A stretch of DNA of 6,468 bases from Puia dinghuensis (GCA_026224995.1 JAMFRX010000282.1:1-6468), one strand, 5' to 3'. Counted from the first letter of the stretch, positions 1 to 6,043 are shown. The notes: a model not told the origin generated them from the sequence alone. Numbers and translations: made by a program.

Positions 1-339
1 GAGATCGTGCGGCTGCTGGGTATTCCCGCAGGGAAATACAGCAACTCCTTCCAGTCCAGGCTCGGCAAGGGCTGGCTGGAACCCTTCACAGACATCCGCC
101 TGGAAGAGATGCCCAAAGAAGGGATCAAGAGGCTGCTGATCCTCTGTCCCGCTTTCGTCAGCGACTGCCTCGAAACGCTGGAAGAGATCGCCATGCGCGG
201 AAAGGAAACGTTTATCGGCGCCGGCGGTCAGGCATATACGATGATCCCCTGCCTTAACGTTAACCCGCTATGGGTGCAGGCATTGGCGGGATGGGTCAGA
301 GACTATGCTGCGGGCGACAAGACGATGGTACTGGATTGA
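1..339 (+). CDS. hemH: Ferrochelatase, C-terminal part (5' end outside window)
   Basis: Ferrochelatase inserts ferrous iron into protoporphyrin IX, the final step of protoheme synthesis. The visible 112 codons are open from base 1 and end in TGA at 337-339; the internal GTG at 7 is not a start, because the homology already runs through it. Family features seen are the YSNSFQSRLG stretch (about residues 13-22 of the fragment), the WLEPFTD segment, and CPAFVSDCLETLEEI. In the last of these, the Glu of CLETL (fragment residue 58) corresponds to the conserved active-site glutamate of the family. IPCLN close to the end is also typical. Only roughly the last third of a ~330-350 residue enzyme is present. 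The hemJ-like gene starts 16 bases downstream, so the two are probably co-transcribed and act on consecutive heme intermediates. No frame damage is seen. Confidence 0.95.
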   Translation, partial: EIVRLLGIPAGKYSNSFQSRLGKGWLEPFTDIRLEEMPKEGIKRLLILCPAFVSDCLETLEEIAMRGKETFIGAGGQAYTMIPCLNVNPLWVQALAGWVRDYAAGDKTMVLD

Positions 340-355
340 AAGGAAAATTTGCCCA

Positions 356-925
356 ATGTATAGCTATATAAAAGCGCTCCACATTATTTTTATCGTCACC
401 TGGTTTAGCGGCCTGTTCTATATGGTCCGGCTCTTTATCTACAATACCGAAGCCGCCGGACGACCGGAGCCTGAAAAAAGCATCCTGCAGGCACAGTTCA
501 GGATCATGCTCCATAAGCTCTGGGTCGTCATAACCTGGCCTTCCGCGATCCTGACCCTCATCTTCGGCCCCTGGATGATGATCCTCCTCGGCTCTGTCCC
601 TACCTGGCTCGTCATAAAGCTGGGCTTCGTCATAGGGCTTTACGGCTATCATTTTTCGCTGCAGGTCATCTACCGCCAGCAGATGAAAGGGATCTTCCGC
701 TTCTCCTCCCAGCAATTGCGCATCTGGAACGAAGTGGCTACCATCTTCCTGGTGGCTATCGTCATGCTCGTCGTCGTTAAGCAGAATATGAGCTGGGCCT
801 GGGGCCTCCTCGGCCTCTTCCTCTTCGTCATCTTGCTTATGAGCGCCGTACGTATTTACAAGATTATTCGGACACGTCCCCAAAAACAAAACCCTCCCGG
901 CTATAAAAACCGGGAGGGCCCTTGA
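356..925 (+). CDS. hemJ: HemJ-type protoporphyrinogen IX oxidase (CopD/UPF0093 family membrane protein)
   Basis: This is a 189-residue integral membrane protein, recognised as HemJ, which oxidises protoporphyrinogen IX to protoporphyrin IX, the substrate of the HemH encoded just upstream. Evidence is the N-terminal YIKALHIIFIVTWFSGLFY motif (His9), a second conserved His in MLHKLW (53), a Lys-containing helix WLVIKLGFVIGLYGYH (Lys88, His99) and the RIWNEV motif (122-127). One His and one Lys of these blocks match residues known to be essential or heme-binding in the family; the exact mapping is my inference. Hydrophobic helices fall near 7-29, 55-78, 84-105, 127-141 and 147-168. I chose ATG 356 over an in-frame ATG at 305, because 305 lies inside hemH and adds non-family residues; AAAGGA near 339-344 is a possible ribosome site. 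The last codons (NPPGYKNREGP) are written by a 9-bp hairpin, so this tail is probably not functional protein. Confidence 0.88.
   Translation: MYSYIKALHIIFIVTWFSGLFYMVRLFIYNTEAAGRPEPEKSILQAQFRIMLHKLWVVITWPSAILTLIFGPWMMILLGSVPTWLVIKLGFVIGLYGYHFSLQVIYRQQMKGIFRFSSQQLRIWNEVATIFLVAIVMLVVVKQNMSWAWGLLGLFLFVILLMSAVRIYKIIRTRPQKQNPPGYKNREGP
881..918 (-). terminator. Intrinsic-terminator-like hairpin, T-tract on the minus strand
   Basis: A perfect 9-bp GC-rich stem, CCCTCCCGG (892-900) with CCGGGAGGG (910-918), closes a 9-base loop. On the minus strand it is followed by TTTTGTTTTTG (complement of 881-891), the normal shape of a Rho-independent terminator. On the plus strand the bases after the stem are CCCTTGACGG, with no T-run, so it fits hemJ transcripts poorly. 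It lies inside the last hemJ codons, seven bases before the end of the stop codon. No minus-strand gene is visible upstream of it. It may end an unannotated antisense RNA, or it may be a terminator whose plus-strand T-tract was lost. Confidence 0.5.
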
Positions 926-995
926 CGGGGTAAAAAAGGTAGTTTCTCCAGAAAATGAACTCTACAATGGTAATTCAGGAATTGAGATCTTCGGG

Positions 996-1020
996 CCTGG
1001 TCGCTTGAGACGGGTTTTTT
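996..1020 (+). terminator. Candidate intrinsic terminator downstream of hemJ
   Basis: CC-T-(G)-GTC at 996-1002 can pair with GAC-G-GG at 1009-1014 around a 6-base loop, with one bulged G and one G-T pair. TTTTTT at 1015-1020 follows at once. This is the best plus-strand terminator shape after the hemH-hemJ pair, about 70-95 bases beyond the hemJ stop. The stem is short and imperfect, so the call is weak. Confidence 0.35.
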
Positions 1021-1091
1021 GCAAGGTAATATCAGAGATTAAAAACGGGACGGCTACGGATCTCCATTGAATAAGGTAGTTATGTAAAATC

Positions 1092-1200
1092 AGGTATTTG
1101 GAAGACGTAAAAAGGTACTCGGGATGCGTAAACAAGGGATTTGGAAAACGTCAACAAGGGATCTGGAAAACGTAAATAAGGCAATGCGGTACACGGAATA
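1092..1200. repeat. Degenerate 21-22 bp tandem repeat array, about five units
   Basis: Units begin with AGG at 1092, 1113, 1135, 1157 and 1179, and a further AGG starts at 1201, giving spacings of 21, 22, 22, 22 and 22 bases. The typical unit reads AGGGATTTGGAAAACGTAAACA. Units three and four differ at only about two positions; the first, second and fifth are more diverged. There are no unique spacers and the units adjoin directly, so this is a minisatellite-like array and not a CRISPR. The period is close to two helical turns, which would put each unit on the same DNA face. Function is unknown. Confidence 0.65.
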
Positions 1201-1241
1201 AGGGAGAGTTTTGGGGGCTGACACGGCGGGAATGGAATTTT

Positions 1242-1274
1242 AAAAGGAAGGGGAGTAGGAATACCCCCCTTTTT
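1242..1274 (+). terminator. Weak terminator-like stem-loop with T5 tail
   Basis: AAAAGG (1242-1247) and GGGG (1250-1253), separated by a two-base bulge, can pair with CCCC (1264-1267) and CCTTTT (1268-1273) around a 10-base loop. The tail is TTTTT ending at 1274. The outer pairs are A-T and the stem is bulged. It could be a backup terminator for hemJ or read-through RNA, but it lies inside the inverted-repeat segment and may belong to that element instead. Confidence 0.3.
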
Positions 1275-1430
1275 AACCCCTAAACCCTAAACCGTAGAAA
1301 GAGATCAAATTATTTATTTAGAGCGGGCGATTTGACTGCCCGTCATTGTATCGCTTTTCTGGAGAATACTAACCATAAACTGTGCCAAAACCCGGAAATG
1401 TGAATAACTGCGAATACCAATTTCCTTCTT

Positions 1431-1442
1431 TAAATCGATTTA
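1431..1442. promoter_or_regulatory. 12-bp perfect palindrome TAAATCGATTTA
   Basis: This short sequence is its own reverse complement and lies about 165 bases upstream of the ileS start and about 90 bases upstream of the candidate promoter. Such dyads can be operators, but I know of no regulator to assign to it, and a 12-bp AT-rich palindrome can arise by chance. Confidence 0.2.
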
Positions 1443-1523
1443 GCAGGCTTTTGGCAATCCTTTAACAGTTTCCATTTCATCTCCTCTTCACAGACCGGGA
1501 AGCTAAAAAACATATTTATTTCG

Positions 1524-1531
1524 TAAATTCG
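1524..1531 (+). promoter_or_regulatory. Candidate Bacteroidota-type -7 element for ileS
   Basis: TAAATTCG at 1524-1531 resembles the TAnnTTTG -7 element used by the primary sigma factor of Bacteroidota, with one substitution in the TTTG part. It would place the transcript start near 1537-1540 and give a leader of about 65-70 bases before the ileS ATG. No clear TTG -33 element is seen at the usual spacing, which lowers confidence. Confidence 0.35.
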
Positions 1532-1544
1532 CGTCCCCCAACCA

Positions 1545-1563
1545 CTGGCCCCGAGCCGGCCAG
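1545..1563 (+). promoter_or_regulatory. GC-rich hairpin in the ileS leader
   Basis: CTGGCC (1545-1550) pairs perfectly with GGCCAG (1558-1563) around a 7-base loop. The loop lies within the first of two direct copies of CCCCGAGCC (1549-1557 and 1575-1583, period 26). No T-run follows, so it is not a terminator. Position in the probable 5' leader suggests an effect on mRNA stability or translation; the role is unknown. Confidence 0.4.
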
Positions 1564-1605
1564 CCATAGGTCAACCCCGAGCCCAAGGAAAATAAGTAGT
1601 TATCT

Positions 1606-4600
1606 ATGACCAATAAATATAAAGAATATCAGCAGTTGAATTTACCCGCCATCAGCCAGGAGATCCTGGCTCGTTGGGAATCGGAATCAGCTTTCGAAAA
1701 GAGCATCTCGCTCCGCGAAGGCGCCACGCCTTTCGTGTTCTACGAAGGCCCCCCGAGCGCCAACGGCCTGCCTGGTATTCACCACGTTATCAGCCGAACC
1801 CTCAAGGACCTGGTATGCCGCTATAAGACAATGAAAGGCTTTCAGGTCAAACGCAAAGGCGGATGGGATACGCATGGCCTCCCCGTCGAGCTGGGCGTCG
1901 AAAAAATGCTGGGCATCACCAAAGAAGACATCGGCAAAAAGATCTCCGTCGCAGAATATAACGAAACCTGCCGCCGCGAGGTCCTCAAATACAAGGACAA
2001 ATGGGACGAGCTGACCCGACGGATGGGCTATTGGGTCGACCTCAAAGACCCATATATCACCTTCGAAAACAACTATATAGAGACCCTTTGGTGGATCCTG
2101 TCCCAGCTTTATAAAAAAGGCCTCCTCTACGAAAGCGTGAGCATCCAGCCCTATTCCCCCGCAGCGGGTACCGGCCTCAGCTCCCATGAGCTCAACCAGC
2201 CCGGCTGCTACAAGGATGTAAAGGACACCACCATCGTGGCTATGTTCAAAGCCATCGACTTCCCCGGCCATAAAGAAGATGAAGTTTTCTTCATGGCTTG
2301 GACCACCACGCCCTGGACCCTGCCCTCCAACCTGGGCCTCACCGTCGGCCCCCGCATCGATTACGTCCTCATCAAGACCTTCAATCCTTATACCCACCTG
2401 CCTATTGATGTGATCCTCGCCAAAGCACTGGTTAACAAATACTTCAAGCCGGAGGGAGAAAATGGCGACTTCGCCGGATTCACGCCGGAAGCCAAGATAT
2501 TGCCCTGGAAGGTCTTACAGGAATTCAAAGGAACTGACCTGGAAGGGATAAGATACGAACAGCTCCTTCCCTACGAAGCCAACAGCCCGGAAAAAGCCGG
2601 CGGCGACCCCTTCCGCGTCATCCTCGGCGATTTCGTCACCACGGAAGACGGCACCGGTATCGTCCATACTTCCCCGGCTTTCGGCGCGGATGACTATAAG
2701 GTCGGCCAGAAGAATAATATAGGTATCCTGATCATGGTCGACAAACAGGGAAAATTCCTCGACGGCCTCGGGGAGTTCAGCAACCGCTATGTCAAAAACT
2801 ACAAGGACGACCCTAACTACGTAGATGTCAACGTAGATATCTCCGTCAAGCTAAAGAAAGAGAACCGCGCCTTCCGCATAGAAAAATACGAACACAACTA
2901 CCCCCATTGCTGGCGGACCGACAAGCCTGTGCTGTATTACCCGCTCGATGCCTGGTTCATAAAAACCACAGCCCTTAAGAACAGGATGGTCGAGCTCAAC
3001 AAGACCATCAACTGGAAACCCAAATCCACCGGCGAAGGCCGCTTCGGCAACTGGCTGGAGAATATGGTGGATTGGAACTTAAGCCGCAGCCGCTATTGGG
3101 GTACCCCGCTCCCGGTATGGCGTACCGAGCTGCCGGAAGACCCTACCGACGAAGAAATTGCCAATCGCAGAGTGGTCTGCATCGGCTCCATAGCCGAGCT
3201 TCAGGCTGCCATATACAAGGCCGTCGCCGCAGGCTTCATGCAGCCCGCAGCGCAAGACAAAGACACCGAAGCTTTTGTACAACGGGTCACAGCCGACCTC
3301 CACAAACCCTATGTCGACGAGATCGTCCTGGTCAGCGACGACGGTCGGCCAATGAACCGGGTCGCCGACCTCATAGACGTCTGGTTCGATAGCGGCGCCA
3401 TGCCCTACGCCCAATGGCATTTCCCCTTTGAGAACAAAGAGATCTTCGCTCAGAACTATCCCGCCGACTTTATCGCCGAAGGGGTCGATCAGACCCGCGG
3501 CTGGTTCTATACCCTGCATGCCCTTGGCGCCCTCATCAAAGAGTCGGTACAAGAAGAATTGAAGAAAGCCGGCCTCGGCGGCCCCGACCTGGAGGCCCGC
3601 TACCCGGGTTTGGCTTACAAGACCGTGGTATCCAATGGACTGGTCCTGGACAAGAACGGCAATAAGATGTCCAAGCGGGTAGGCAACGTCATCGACCCCT
3701 TCCAGACCATCGGCCAGTTCGGCGCCGACGCCACCCGCTGGTACCTCATCACCAACGCCTCCCCATGGGAAAGCATGAAGTTCGATATCGACGGTATCAA
3801 GGAGGTACAGCGCAAATTCTTCGGCACCCTCTATAATACCTACCAGTTCTTCGCCCTCTACGCCAACGTGGACGGCTTCGTCTTCAAGGAAGCCTATATC
3901 CCACCCGCCGAAAGGCCCGAGATAGACCGCTGGATCCTGTCTTCCCTCAACAGCCTGACAGCCAAGGTAATCGCCGCCCTGGACGACTATGAGCCGACAC
4001 TCGCCGGCCGCCTGATAGAAGATTTTGTGGACGAACACCTTAGTAATTGGTACGTCCGCCTTTGCCGCCGCCGGTTTTGGAAAGGAGAGTACGAGCACGA
4101 CAAGATCTGCGCTTACCAGACCCTATACGAATGCCTCGAAACGATCAGCCGCCTGATGGCCCCGATCTCCCCATTCTTTTCGGACTGGCTCTTCACCAAC
4201 CTTAACGAGACTACCGGCAGGATCAAGGTCGCTTCCGTCCACCATGCTGACTTCCCCGATGCGGATGCCGGCTTCATCGACCTCCCGCTGGAAGAGCGGA
4301 TGCAGCTTGCCCAGGACACCTCTTCCCTCATCCTTTCCCTTCGTAAGAAGGTGAATATCAGGGTTAGACAGCCCTTGCAAAAAGTATTGGTGCCTGTGCT
4401 GAACCCCGGTATGAAGGCCCAGCTGCAAAAAGTAGAGGACCTGATCCGCGCCGAAGTCAATGTAAAAGAGATCGAATACCTTAATGGCGATAACAGCTTT
4501 ATAAAAAAGAAGATAAAACCCAATTTCGTGGCCCTCGGCAAAAAGCTGGGCGCCAAAATGAAGGCCGTTAGCAGCGCCCTCGCCAATTTTTCGCAGGAAG

Positions 4601-5028
4601 AGATAGCAAAATTGGAAAAAGAAGGAAATATTACTTTGATTCTTAATCAAGAACCCATAATATTGTCTATCCAGGAAGTTGATATCACTAGCGAAGACAT
4701 CCCGGGCTGGGTAGTGGCCAACAAGAGCGCTCTAACCGTCGCCCTGGACGTCACGGTAACCCCCCAACTGGCCCAGGAAGGCAATGCTAGAGAGTTTGTC
4801 AATCGTATCCAGAAGATTCGTAAGGACAATGGCTATGATCTTACAGACAGGATCTTAGTTAAAGTAGCAGACGTACCCCCACTTACTGATTCCTTAACAC
4901 AATTTAATGACTATATTTGCGCGGAAATTTTGGCAGATTCCATCGAATTAGTTAAGGAACCGGCTAATGGCACTGAAATTGAAGTTAATGATATTCCACT
5001 AAAAGTGTTTGTTACAAAAAAAGCCTAA
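1606..5028 (+). CDS. ileS: Isoleucyl-tRNA synthetase, type 2 (IleRS2), with GIHH signature
   Basis: This cytoplasmic class I synthetase charges tRNA-Ile with isoleucine and hydrolyses mischarged valine. It has 1140 residues, in the usual range for the long eukaryote-like IleRS2 and longer than E. coli IleRS (938). In order: FYEGPPSANGLPGIHH (45-60), where the HxGH signature is GIHH (57-60); GWDTHGLPVE (86-95); the CP1 editing domain, with the Thr-rich TTTPWTLPSN (233-242) and GTGIVHTSPAFGADDY (349-364, conserved Asp); DVWFDSG (591-597); EGVDQTRGWFY (625-635); and KMSKR (687-691), the usual IleRS2 form of KMSKS. An anticodon-binding domain and a C-terminal extension follow; I see no C-terminal zinc-binding Cys cluster of the IleRS1 kind. 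ATG 1606 fits the family N-terminus; AAGGAAAA at 1585-1592 is a distant possible ribosome site. The 3' ~430 bases are patchily AT-rich relative to the body. The DksA-like gene follows after 4 bases. Confidence 0.98.
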   Translation: MTNKYKEYQQLNLPAISQEILARWESESAFEKSISLREGATPFVFYEGPPSANGLPGIHHVISRTLKDLVCRYKTMKGFQVKRKGGWDTHGLPVELGVEKMLGITKEDIGKKISVAEYNETCRREVLKYKDKWDELTRRMGYWVDLKDPYITFENNYIETLWWILSQLYKKGLLYESVSIQPYSPAAGTGLSSHELNQPGCYKDVKDTTIVAMFKAIDFPGHKEDEVFFMAWTTTPWTLPSNLGLTVGPRIDYVLIKTFNPYTHLPIDVILAKALVNKYFKPEGENGDFAGFTPEAKILPWKVLQEFKGTDLEGIRYEQLLPYEANSPEKAGGDPFRVILGDFVTTEDGTGIVHTSPAFGADDYKVGQKNNIGILIMVDKQGKFLDGLGEFSNRYVKNYKDDPNYVDVNVDISVKLKKENRAFRIEKYEHNYPHCWRTDKPVLYYPLDAWFIKTTALKNRMVELNKTINWKPKSTGEGRFGNWLENMVDWNLSRSRYWGTPLPVWRTELPEDPTDEEIANRRVVCIGSIAELQAAIYKAVAAGFMQPAAQDKDTEAFVQRVTADLHKPYVDEIVLVSDDGRPMNRVADLIDVWFDSGAMPYAQWHFPFENKEIFAQNYPADFIAEGVDQTRGWFYTLHALGALIKESVQEELKKAGLGGPDLEARYPGLAYKTVVSNGLVLDKNGNKMSKRVGNVIDPFQTIGQFGADATRWYLITNASPWESMKFDIDGIKEVQRKFFGTLYNTYQFFALYANVDGFVFKEAYIPPAERPEIDRWILSSLNSLTAKVIAALDDYEPTLAGRLIEDFVDEHLSNWYVRLCRRRFWKGEYEHDKICAYQTLYECLETISRLMAPISPFFSDWLFTNLNETTGRIKVASVHHADFPDADAGFIDLPLEERMQLAQDTSSLILSLRKKVNIRVRQPLQKVLVPVLNPGMKAQLQKVEDLIRAEVNVKEIEYLNGDNSFIKKKIKPNFVALGKKLGAKMKAVSSALANFSQEEIAKLEKEGNITLILNQEPIILSIQEVDITSEDIPGWVVANKSALTVALDVTVTPQLAQEGNAREFVNRIQKIRKDNGYDLTDRILVKVADVPPLTDSLTQFNDYICAEILADSIELVKEPANGTEIEVNDIPLKVFVTKKA

Positions 5029-5032
5029 CTGT

Positions 5033-5956
5033 ATGGCAACCAAAAAGAAAGCGGCTAAGCCCGCTAAAAGGACCGCGAATGTCAAGAAAATAGTACCGGC
5101 TAAAAAAGCGGCTTCCAAGCCTGCCCACTCGTCAGGCAGCAGCAAGTCCGTGAAAAAAGCCCCGGTTGCTAAGAGTATTGCTAAACCGGTACCAAAAAAG
5201 GTTGCCCCCGCAGCTTCAGCTAAAAAATCAATACCCGTGCCTACCAAAAAGCCCACAGCTGTATCCAATATATCGAAACCAGCCGCCAAGACCCACACAA
5301 CCGCAACCCCCGTTTCAAAAGCACCTGCTGCCGGCGCCAAGCCACAGTCGGTACAGACGACCGCCAAGCCGGCCGCCTCGCCCATTGCCAGCGGTAAGAT
5401 TGCAGTTTCCGCACCACCTGCACAGCCTATAGCGCCCCCGAAGCCGGAAGCCAAAAAGCCGGCTCCGCCCGCTAAGCCTGTTAAAGTGGTCATTCCGGAG
5501 ATGAAAACAAAAACGGTTCGCAAATACGAACCGGAATTCACTAAATCGGTATTAGACACCCTACAAGAAGTACAAACTGGACCCACTATGAGATATAGCG
5601 ATGCAGAACTTGGAGAATTCAGGGAATTGATCAACCGCAAGCTAGACGCAGCTAAAAAGGAATTAGCTTACCTGCAGGGATTGATCACTCGCAAGGACGA
5701 AATGGGCGGCGACAACGATGACGCCCGCTACATGACGATGGAGGATGGCAGCATGAGCATGGAGAGAGAGCAGCTGAGCCAGATGGCCAGCCGCCAGATC
5801 ACCTTTATCGACCATCTGGAGAAGGCCGTTATGAGGATCGAGAACAAGACCTATGGTATTTGCCGGGTCACTGGCAAGCTTATCGATAAGGCCAGGCTCA
5901 GAGCCGTACCTCACGCTACCTTGAGCATTGAGGCCAAACAAATGATGAATAAATAA
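5033..5956 (+). CDS. TraR/DksA family protein with long basic Lys/Ala/Pro tail and degenerate zinc finger
   Basis: This 307-residue protein has two parts. Residues 1 to about 165 are low complexity and rich in Lys, Ala, Pro, Ser and Thr, with no Asp or Glu before residue 139; this resembles histone-H1-like tails and is probably disordered and nucleic-acid binding. Residues about 186-307 form a DksA/TraR domain: a coiled-coil hairpin whose tip holds GGDNDDAR (225-232), then the finger region YGICRVTGKLI (274-284) and RLRAVPHATLSIEAK (288-302). DksA proteins bind the RNA polymerase secondary channel and modulate initiation, often with ppGpp. Of the four finger cysteines only Cys277 remains; the others are Thr280, Ser298 and Ala301, so zinc binding is unlikely. 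ATG 5033 is preferred over the upstream in-frame ATG at 5009, which lies inside ileS and adds a non-family extension. The 4-base gap from the ileS stop suggests co-transcription and coupled translation. Confidence 0.9.
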   Translation: MATKKKAAKPAKRTANVKKIVPAKKAASKPAHSSGSSKSVKKAPVAKSIAKPVPKKVAPAASAKKSIPVPTKKPTAVSNISKPAAKTHTTATPVSKAPAAGAKPQSVQTTAKPAASPIASGKIAVSAPPAQPIAPPKPEAKKPAPPAKPVKVVIPEMKTKTVRKYEPEFTKSVLDTLQEVQTGPTMRYSDAELGEFRELINRKLDAAKKELAYLQGLITRKDEMGGDNDDARYMTMEDGSMSMEREQLSQMASRQITFIDHLEKAVMRIENKTYGICRVTGKLIDKARLRAVPHATLSIEAKQMMNK

Positions 5957-5970
5957 GGTCAGACCTTATT
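5952..5970. repeat. Short inverted repeat overlapping the dksA-like stop codon
   Basis: AATAAGGT (5952-5959) and ACCTTATT (5963-5970) form a perfect 8-bp stem with a 3-base loop, and the TAA stop codon sits in the left arm. The right arm ends in TTATT but there is no proper T-run, so it is at most a weak transcription terminator. It might protect the 3' end of the ileS-dksA mRNA. Confidence 0.45.
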
Positions 5971-6027
5971 GAATATGCTTTGCGCGCGATTCGCTACTTC
6001 TATTTGGGGCGAGGCGCGCGCATATTC
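5971..6027. repeat. Long interrupted inverted repeat between the dksA-like and peptidase genes
   Basis: GAATATG (5971-5977) pairs with CATATTC (6021-6027), CGCGCG (5983-5988) with CGCGCG (6015-6020), and TCGC (5991-5994) with GCGA (6009-6012). That makes about 17 base pairs, with a 5-base bulge, a small internal loop and a 14-base apical loop. It begins directly after the preceding small hairpin. No T-run follows on either strand, so it does not look like a classical terminator. It may be an RNA stability element, a REP-like palindrome, or a divider between the ileS-dksA operon and the peptidase gene. Confidence 0.55.
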
Positions 6028-6043
6028 TAATAAATAACTGCTT

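Larger units (their letters stand above)
938..1374. repeat. Segment bounded by imperfect inverted repeats (possible MITE-like or invertible element)
   Basis: The left end reads TTCTCCAGAAAA (944-955), then 7 bases, then TACAATG (963-969). The right end is its inverse: CATTGTA (1344-1350), 4 bases, then TTTTCTGGAGAA (1355-1366). Outside the 12-bp core the match continues imperfectly as GGTAGT on the left (938-943) against the complement of ACTAACC on the right (1368-1374), with small indels. The enclosed ~435 bp carries no transposase or other gene. TAAA occurs just outside both ends (931-934 and 1376-1379), too short and too AT-rich to prove a target-site duplication. Interpretation as a small non-autonomous mobile element is inference; paired regulatory sites or chance are alternatives. 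Confidence 0.45.
926..1605. other. 680-bp intergenic region between hemJ and ileS, no gene found
   Basis: I see no credible coding frame, tRNA or rRNA here on either strand. The region is clearly richer in A+T than the genes around it. It contains, in order: a weak plus-strand terminator candidate, an inverted-repeat-bounded segment with an internal tandem array, a second terminator-like hairpin, a 12-bp palindrome, a candidate ileS promoter and a leader hairpin, each listed separately. A small non-coding RNA cannot be excluded by eye. I saw nothing like a T-box, which is not expected for ileS in this phylum anyway. Confidence 0.7.

Noticed and set aside
305..355. In-frame upstream ATG as the hemJ start
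   Set aside because: It would overlap hemH by 35 bases and add 17 residues lacking family similarity, while the conserved N-terminus begins at ATG 356.
296..889. 197-codon minus-strand frame opposite hemJ
   Set aside because: It is acidic, His-rich sequence of the kind read from the complement of a membrane-protein gene. The plus frame is clearly HemJ.
1092..1200. Possible CRISPR array
   Set aside because: Units abut directly with no unique spacers, the period is only 21-22 bases, and no cas gene is present.
1277..1293. Telomere-like CCCTAAA repeat
   Set aside because: There are only about two copies within a bacterial intergenic region, too few to mean anything.
1323..1343. CGGGC/GCCCG hairpin as a terminator
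   Set aside because: The stem is only 5 bp, and no T-run follows directly on either strand.
1687..2397. 236-codon minus-strand frame in the 5' part of ileS
   Set aside because: It is a shadow of the ileS codon pattern with a repetitive Gly/Val/Phe/Asp composition and no family motif.
3079..4098. 339-codon open frame on the minus strand inside ileS
   Set aside because: It is antisense to conserved IleRS sequence. Its composition follows from the C-rich third positions of ileS, and it shows no recognisable domain.
4999..5640. 213-codon minus-strand frame opposite the DksA-like gene, looking hydrophobic
   Set aside because: The Gly/Ala/Val/Leu/Phe-rich translation is the complement of the Lys/Ala/Pro tail and not a real membrane protein.
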